The position numbers and the translations under genes were made by a program. From positions 1 to 5,156 of the forward strand of contig RFLL01000025.1 of the NCBI GenBank assembly GCA_003693905.1: a stretch of DNA of 5,156 nt, in the 5' to 3' direction. Positions 1 through 5,156 of this stretch are shown piece by piece. Source of the stretch: Alphaproteobacteria bacterium (lineage in GTDB: Bacteria > Pseudomonadota > Alphaproteobacteria > Kiloniellales > J153). The notes beneath the pieces are model-generated. The model had not been told where the DNA came from, did no database searches, and saw only the letters and a program-made list of their open reading frames with translations. Every line of letters begins with the position of its first letter. Within the stretch, counting starts at the first letter, position 1.

Positions 1-146
1 ACACAAATATTCAATAAGACAATCTCGCGCGTTTTCTAAAAAATTCATCCGTTATGACGATTGTATTTATTGGTATCAAACAATACGTTGCCGTCGCATC
101 GAGAACATGCACCCGGTGCCCCGATTCATTTGCAATCGCGGGGAAG

Positions 147-176
147 CGCCCGCCCCCTCGAAAAATGGGGGCGGCG
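147..176. repeat. GC-rich inverted repeat / hairpin, 10-bp stem with one bulge
   Basis: CGC (147-149), bulged C150 and CGCCCCC (151-157) pair with GGGGGCG (167-173) and GCG (174-176), leaving a 9-base A-rich loop (158-166). The stem is almost entirely G:C and should be very stable in RNA or as a cruciform. No run of T follows on either strand, so it does not look like a canonical rho-independent terminator. It lies in non-coding DNA between the tRNA-Ala terminator and the AT-rich edge. Function unknown. Confidence 0.55.
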
Positions 177-222
177 TTCCCGGTCACGCCGAACAGCCGG
201 CCGCGGACAAGGAACCGGCCGG

Positions 223-243
223 GCGGCCGTCAAAAGCGGCCGC
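223..243. repeat. GC-rich inverted repeat / hairpin, 7-bp perfect stem
   Basis: GCGGCCG (223-229) pairs perfectly with CGGCCGC (237-243) around a 7-base loop (230-236, TCAAAAG). It is about 47 bp from the preceding hairpin. On the plus strand the stem could extend by G:U pairs, and only a weak TTCGTTC follows, so terminator function is doubtful. It could be a backup terminator or RNA-end structure, or a chance product of GC-rich spacer sequence. Confidence 0.45.
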
Positions 244-306
244 TTCGTTCAGAATCCGGAGGCCGCGCCGAGGCAGGCGGGCAGGCATGAGACAGCCCCG
301 AAACGG

Positions 307-334
307 AAAAGGCCGACCCGGAGGGATCGGCCTT
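307..334 (-). terminator. Rho-independent terminator of tRNA-Ala
   Basis: Read on the minus strand, AAGGCCGATCC (334-324) pairs over 11 bp with GGGTCGGCCTT (319-309) around the tetraloop CTCC. The T run at the base of the stem continues for two bases past it (TTTT in all, 310-307). One pair is G:U only in the minus-strand RNA and would be a C:A mismatch on the other strand, which fixes the orientation. It begins 7 bases after the CCA end of the tRNA gene, as expected for a short single-tRNA transcript. Confidence 0.88.
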
Positions 335-341
335 GAAGAAC

Positions 342-417
<76 letters not shown>

Positions 418-464
418 ATTGTGACGCTGCGCATCATCCGGCGCACCGGGCGCCGACGGATGGG

Positions 465-493
465 AAATTAGGAACCCGCCCGGCCTCTCGCAA
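465..493 (-). promoter_or_regulatory. Probable sigma70-type promoter of tRNA-Ala
   Basis: On the minus strand there is a -35-like TTGCGA (493-488), a 17-base spacer and a -10-like TAATTT (470-465). The -10 is about 48 bases upstream of the mature tRNA 5' end, giving a leader of roughly 40 bases to be removed by RNase P. Matches to consensus are partial (4 of 6 and 3 of 6), but the spacing is ideal, and the -10 lies in one of the few AT-rich patches of a GC-rich spacer. Confidence 0.55.
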
Positions 494-612
494 GGGAAAA
501 GTGCGCGCCCCATCCGCAGCCGACCGCCCCCGATGGGATCGTACGACCACGGATGGCCGGGTGGTGCGACGGGCCGGCACAATGGACCGGCACCGTCCGA
601 GGCGAAAACGGG

Positions 613-984
613 CTAGCTTTCGCTCTCGTCGCCGGCGACGACGACGGCCACATCCTCCTCGCCCAGTTCGGAGGCGTCTTCCAGCACCGCGTCGCCCTCG
701 CCCTCGACATCGGGGATTTCCTCGACAATGTCCGCATCGACGATTTCCTCGATGTCGGCCTCGGCTTCGGGGGCTTCGGCCGCGATCTCTTCCGCGACCA
801 CGGGCGCCGCCACCTTTGCCGGCTTGGCCGGGGCGGCGGCCCGGGGTCGGCGCGATTTCAGCAAGGCTTCGAGGTCGAATTCCTCACCGCATTTCGGGCA
901 GACGATCGGTGTGCGTCCAAAATCGTAAAACCGCGTGCCGCACCCCTGGCACACGCGCTTTGTGCCCCATTCCGGCTTGGCCAC
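613..984 (-). CDS. FYDLN-type (TIGR02300-like) zinc-ribbon protein with acidic tail, function unknown
   Basis: The product has 123 residues and starts at GTG 984-982. A GGAGG (996-992) lies 7 bases upstream of the start, and related proteins begin MAKPEWGTKR as here; an in-frame ATG at 1071 would add 29 unconserved residues. Residues 1-40 form a small zinc ribbon with two CxxC pairs, C12/C15 and C29/C32, flanking RFYDFGRTP, which corresponds to the family's FYDLN signature but reads FYDFG here. A basic Ala/Pro/Lys linker (about 43-61) follows. In the last 59 residues about 25 are Asp or Glu, without the long acidic runs typical of the family. There is no signal peptide or membrane segment, so it should be cytoplasmic. 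The biochemical role is unknown; an acidic tail plus a zinc ribbon would suit a nucleic-acid-associated or chaperone-like protein, but that is inference. It is divergent from aroA, a neighbourhood common in Alphaproteobacteria. No clear terminator follows the stop, so some transcripts may read into tRNA-Ala. Confidence 0.9.
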   Translation of the reverse strand: MAKPEWGTKRVCQGCGTRFYDFGRTPIVCPKCGEEFDLEALLKSRRPRAAAPAKPAKVAAPVVAEEIAAEAPEAEADIEEIVDADIVEEIPDVEGEGDAVLEDASELGEEDVAVVVAGDESES

Positions 985-1030
985 GGGCCGTCCTCCAGTC
1001 TGGCATGAGTTCCGGGGAATTCGGGCGAGC

Positions 1031-1059
1031 CCTTTGCCATGTTCGGCGCCGCCTGTCAA
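1031..1059 (-). promoter_or_regulatory. Candidate promoter of the zinc-ribbon gene
   Basis: On the minus strand a perfect TTGACA (1059-1054) is followed at 17 bases by CAAAGG (1036-1031), a poor -10. The position fits a leader of about 40 bases before the GTG at 984. The -35 match is striking in such GC-rich DNA, but the weak -10 keeps the call tentative. Confidence 0.4.
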
Positions 1060-1119
1060 AAGATAATTCATCGTCGCAAACCCGGATCCGCCGTCGCTGC
1101 GATCGGCGCACCGGCGCCG

Positions 1120-1136
1120 CCATGGCCACGCCATGG
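1120..1136. promoter_or_regulatory. 17-bp dyad in the divergent intergenic region, possible operator
   Basis: CCATGGC (1120-1126) and GCCATGG (1130-1136) are perfect inverted repeats around CAC. The dyad sits midway between the divergent starts at 984 and 1214, about 20 bp upstream of a -10-like TATGAT (1156-1161) that could serve aroA. Geometry and position fit a dimeric repressor or activator site, but no known regulator is recognised. Confidence 0.3.
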
Positions 1137-1142
1137 TGTTGT

Positions 1143-1153
1143 CGCACGGTGCG
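1143..1153. promoter_or_regulatory. 11-bp palindrome next to a -10-like TATGAT, possible aroA promoter region
   Basis: CGCAC (1143-1147) and GTGCG (1149-1153) are perfect inverted repeats around one G, immediately upstream of TATGAT (1156-1161). TATGAT is a fair -10 for aroA, with about 45 bases of leader to the ATG at 1214. No acceptable -35 stands 16-18 bases upstream, so either the promoter is activator-dependent or the match is chance. Confidence 0.28.
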
Positions 1154-1213
1154 GATATGATAGAGACGGCCCGAAACAAAGAAACACTCCGCCGCCGAAG
1201 GACCCGCCCACCG

Positions 1214-2566
1214 ATGTCGCCATTGATCGCCAGACCGAGCGAAGCCCTTCGCGGCGAGGCCCGCGTACCGGGCGACAAGTCGATTTCGCACCGGGCGCTG
1301 ATTCTGGCCGCGCTGGCGATCGGCGAAAGCATGATCGAAGGGCTGCTGGAAGGCGAGGACGTGCTGCGCACGGCCGCCGCCATGCGCGCGCTGGGGGCCG
1401 AGACGACCCGCCTCGCGTCCGGCAGGTGGCAGGTATGGGGTCGCGGCATCGGCGGCCTGGTCGAGCCCGAAGACGTCCTCGACATGGGCAATTCGGGCAC
1501 CGCGGCGCGCCTGCTGATGGGGGTGCTGGCCAGCCACCCGATAAGCGCAATTCTGACCGGCGACGCCAGCCTGCGGCGACGGCCGATGGCGCGTGTGGCG
1601 GTGCCGCTGCGGGCCATGGGCGCGCAAATTGTGGCCCGGGCCGGCGACCGGTTGCCGCTGGCCGTCGTCGGCACCGGCGAGGCCGCGCCGTTTTCCTACC
1701 GCCTGCCGGTGCCCTCGGCCCAGGTCAAATCGGCGATCCTGCTGGCCGGGCTCAACGCACCCGGCCTGACCACCGTGATCGAGCCGCAGCCGACCCGCGA
1801 TCACAGCGAACTGATGCTGCGCCATTTCGGCGCCGAGATCACGGTCGAGGACGGCCCCGAGGGGCGAGCGATCCGCCTCCGCGGCCAGCCGGAGTTGCGC
1901 GGCCGCCCGGTGCACGTGCCCGGCGATCCCTCCTCGGCCGCCTTTCCTCTGGTCGCGGCCCTGATCCTGCCCGGCTCGGCGGTGCGCCTGCCCGGCGTCG
2001 GGGTCAACCCGCTGCGCACCGGCCTGTTGACGACGCTGAAGGAAATGGGGGCCTGCATCACCCTGGAGAACGAGCGCACCGAAGCCGGCGAGCCGGTGGC
2101 CGACCTGCATGTCGCGGCGGGGCCGCTCGACGGCGTCGAGGTTCCCGCCGAACGGGCGCCGGCCATGATCGATGAATACCCGATCCTGGCGGTGGCGGCG
2201 GCCTGCGCCCGTGGCCGCACGGTGATGCGCGGGCTGAGCGAGCTGCGGGTCAAGGAAAGCGACCGTCTGGCGGCCATAGCGCAGGGGCTGGCGGCATGCG
2301 GGGTGAAGGTCGATGCCGATGCCGACAGCCTGACGGTGGAAGGCTGCGGCGGGCGGGTGCCCGGCGGCGCCACCATCGCCACCGCCCTCGACCATCGCAT
2401 CGCCATGAGCTTCCTCGTCCTCGGCCTGGCCGCCGAGCATCCGGTCTCGATCGACGACGCCAGCCCCATCGACACCAGCTTCCCCGGCTTTGCCGCCCTG
2501 ATGACGGGCCTGGGAGCGGCCATCGCTCCGGCGGAACCGGTGGAAACGGTGACGGAGGACGCGTGA
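1214..2566 (+). CDS. aroA: 3-phosphoshikimate 1-carboxyvinyltransferase (EPSP synthase), class II type
   Basis: The 450-residue cytoplasmic enzyme joins phosphoenolpyruvate to shikimate-3-phosphate, the sixth step of the shikimate pathway to chorismate and aromatic amino acids. Motifs seen: [12 protein letters not shown] (18-29, Lys22), NSGTAARL (93-100), [10 protein letters not shown] (116-125), SAQVK (168-172), RDHSE (195-199), [13 protein letters not shown] (318-330, with the conserved Asp320 and Glu321), LRVKESDRL (344-352) and LDHRIAMSF (392-400). These make it a class II (CP4-like) enzyme. Two details differ from CP4: Gly95 stands where CP4 has Ala100, and NPLRTG (265-270) replaces NPTRTG. 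The start at 1214 is preferred because the family homology begins at once and AAGGA lies 11 bases upstream; the in-frame ATGs at 1133 and 1157 add an Arg-rich stretch without a Shine-Dalgarno. The stop overlaps the cmk start, indicating an aroA-cmk operon with coupled translation. Confidence 0.96.
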   Translation: MSPLIARPSEALRGEARVPGDKSISHRALILAALAIGESMIEGLLEGEDVLRTAAAMRALGAETTRLASGRWQVWGRGIGGLVEPEDVLDMGNSGTAARLLMGVLASHPISAILTGDASLRRRPMARVAVPLRAMGAQIVARAGDRLPLAVVGTGEAAPFSYRLPVPSAQVKSAILLAGLNAPGLTTVIEPQPTRDHSELMLRHFGAEITVEDGPEGRAIRLRGQPELRGRPVHVPGDPSSAAFPLVAALILPGSAVRLPGVGVNPLRTGLLTTLKEMGACITLENERTEAGEPVADLHVAAGPLDGVEVPAERAPAMIDEYPILAVAAACARGRTVMRGLSELRVKESDRLAAIAQGLAACGVKVDADADSLTVEGCGGRVPGGATIATALDHRIAMSFLVLGLAAEHPVSIDDASPIDTSFPGFAALMTGLGAAIAPAEPVETVTEDA

Positions 2567-3228
2567 TCATCGCCATTGACGGGCCCAGTGCGGCCGGCAA
2601 GGGGACGCTGGCCCGGCGCCTGGCCGAGGCCCTCGATCTGGCCTATCTGGATACCGGCCTGCTGTACCGCGCGGTGGCCGCCAAGGTCCTGGAGTCCGGC
2701 GCCGATCCCGACGATGCCGAGGCCGCGGCCCGCACCGCCGCGGCGCTGGCGCTGGACGATCTTGCGCGCCCGGATCTGCGTGACGAGCGCATCGCCCAGG
2801 CGGCCTCGCGCGTGGCCGCCATACCGGAGGTGCGCACCGCCCTTCTCGACCTGCAACGCCGCTTTGCCCACACCCCGCCGGGTGGCAAACGCGGCGCCGT
2901 TCTGGACGGGCGCGACATCGGCACCGTGGTCTGCCCCGAGGCCGACGTGAAGCTGTTCGTCACCGCCTCGCCCGAAGCCCGGGCTCGGCGCCGACATAAG
3001 GAGTTGCTCGCGCGCGGCGAGACGAGTATATACCCGCGCGTCGTAGCGGAAATGCGGGCGCGCGACGCCCGCGACAGTGCGCGTGCGACGGCACCGTTGA
3101 AGCCCGCGGCGGATGCGGTGGTTCTCGATACCAGCGAGATGGATCCCGACGCGGTTTTTCGCGCCGCCATGGACATCATCGCCGCGCGAACCGCCCCGCC
3201 TTCGTCCGGCCCCGACGCCGCCCCATGA
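2563..3228 (+). CDS. cmk: Cytidylate kinase
   Basis: The 221-residue protein (E. coli Cmk is 227) phosphorylates CMP and dCMP with ATP in the cytoplasm, recycling nucleotides from RNA turnover and feeding CTP/dCTP synthesis. The fold signatures are in order: P-loop GPSAAGKGT (7-15, Lys13), YLDTG and LYRAVA (28-39) for nucleotide binding, [21 protein letters not shown] (101-121) with the CMP-contacting Asp-Gly-Arg-Asp, the lid-type Arg/Lys stretch about 139-147, RDARDS (167-172) and [10 protein letters not shown] (177-186). The start is GTG 2563-2565; its last two bases are the first two of the aroA TGA (GTGA, 4-bp overlap). GGAGG at 2554-2558, inside the end of aroA, leaves a short 4-base spacer, so translation is probably coupled to aroA. 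The C-terminal Ala/Pro/Ser tail (210-221) is variable in the family. An aroA-cmk-rpsA order is standard in this group. Confidence 0.96.
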   Translation: MIIAIDGPSAAGKGTLARRLAEALDLAYLDTGLLYRAVAAKVLESGADPDDAEAAARTAAALALDDLARPDLRDERIAQAASRVAAIPEVRTALLDLQRRFAHTPPGGKRGAVLDGRDIGTVVCPEADVKLFVTASPEARARRRHKELLARGETSIYPRVVAEMRARDARDSARATAPLKPAADAVVLDTSEMDPDAVFRAAMDIIAARTAPPSSGPDAAP

Positions 3229-3264
3229 CCCATGAAACAGGCCCGGTGCGCACTGCCGGGAAGA

Positions 3265-3285
3265 CCGCCGGAGCCAACCGGTCGG
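3265..3285 (+). promoter_or_regulatory. Hairpin in the rpsA leader, possible regulatory structure
   Basis: In the 93-bp gap between cmk and rpsA, CCGCCGG (3265-3271) can pair with CCGG (3278-3281) and CGG (3283-3285), with one bulged T and a 6-base loop. It ends about 23 bases before the rpsA Shine-Dalgarno. S1 is known to repress its own translation through leader structure in enterobacteria; whether this hairpin does so here is inference. No T run follows, so it is not a terminator. Confidence 0.3.
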
Positions 3286-3307
3286 CCGGAACACCTTCGA
3301 CACGTGG

Positions 3308-3313
3308 AAAGGA
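3308..3313 (+). promoter_or_regulatory. Ribosome-binding site of rpsA
   Basis: AAAGGA stands 8 bases upstream of the ATG at 3322. It is a strong, well-spaced Shine-Dalgarno, it fixes the start, and it shows that rpsA can be translated independently of cmk. Confidence 0.75.
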
Positions 3314-3321
3314 ATTTGACC

Positions 3322-5156
<1,835 letters not shown>

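Larger units (their letters stand above)
1..306. other. No convincing gene: AT-rich edge followed by GC-rich hairpin-bearing spacer
   Basis: This stretch lies beyond the terminator of the tRNA-Ala gene. Bases 1-90 contain about 28 G/C (31%), against well over 60% in the genes to the right. From about 91 the composition jumps to GC-rich. Plus-strand frames starting at 54, 61 and 107 are open for 78-94 codons, but their products are Arg/Pro-rich low-complexity strings typical of random GC-rich DNA, and none has a clear ribosome-binding site. On the minus strand a frame from an ATG at 48-46 is open to the left edge (16 codons, beginning MNFLENARDCLIEYLC). It could be the start of an AT-rich gene running out of the window, but it has no clear Shine-Dalgarno and is too short to judge. 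Two hairpins in the GC-rich part are listed separately. Confidence 0.6.

Noticed and set aside
509..537. Inverted repeat CCCATC/GATGGG and nearby GC palindromes between the zinc-ribbon gene and the tRNA
   Set aside because: Short arms with a 17-base spacer and no T run; expected by chance in GC-rich DNA, so not called as a terminator.
575..593. GCCGG/CCGGC inverted repeat just after the zinc-ribbon stop
   Set aside because: Only 5 bp of stem, a 9-base loop and no T tract on the minus strand; too weak for a terminator.
553..1008. A 151-codon plus-strand frame opposite the zinc-ribbon gene
   Set aside because: It is a mirror of the acidic tail and zinc ribbon, which have family motifs and a good ribosome-binding site on the minus strand. 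This frame has neither.
1133..1213. Longer aroA start at 1133 or 1157
   Set aside because: It adds an Arg-rich stretch without homology or a ribosome-binding site; the family sequence begins right after the ATG at 1214.

Overview
The window looks like a GC-rich alphaproteobacterial chromosome, most like the Rhodospirillales type. Three things point there: the order aroA-cmk-rpsA, a divergently transcribed FYDLN-type zinc-ribbon/acidic protein next to it (a family I know mainly from Alphaproteobacteria), and a tRNA-Ala(GGC) beyond that. This placement rests on gene content and recalled family features, not on a database search.

Layout from left to right. Bases 1-90 are AT-rich (about 31% G+C) and unlike the rest. 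Bases 91-306 are GC-rich with no convincing gene, but hold two long-stem hairpins. On the minus strand, tRNA-Ala(GGC) lies at 342-417 with a clean rho-independent terminator (307-334) and a sigma70-like promoter (465-493). Upstream of it on the same strand is a 123-residue zinc-ribbon protein of unknown function (613-984). A 229-bp divergent intergenic region with two dyads separates this from the plus-strand cluster. That cluster is aroA (class II EPSP synthase, shikimate pathway), cmk (cytidylate kinase, start codon overlapping the aroA stop) and, 93 bp later, rpsA (ribosomal protein S1, six S1 domains). aroA and cmk look translationally coupled. rpsA has its own strong ribosome-binding site.

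The rpsA frame has no stop before the window ends. After about codon 593 the DNA changes abruptly to AT-rich sequence with codons foreign to this genome (three TTA codons within 13). Together with the AT-rich left edge this is the most unusual aspect of the window. It could be an insertion or recombination junction, a frameshift, or an assembly edge. The rest is ordinary, well-conserved housekeeping DNA, and I see no convincing undescribed system.
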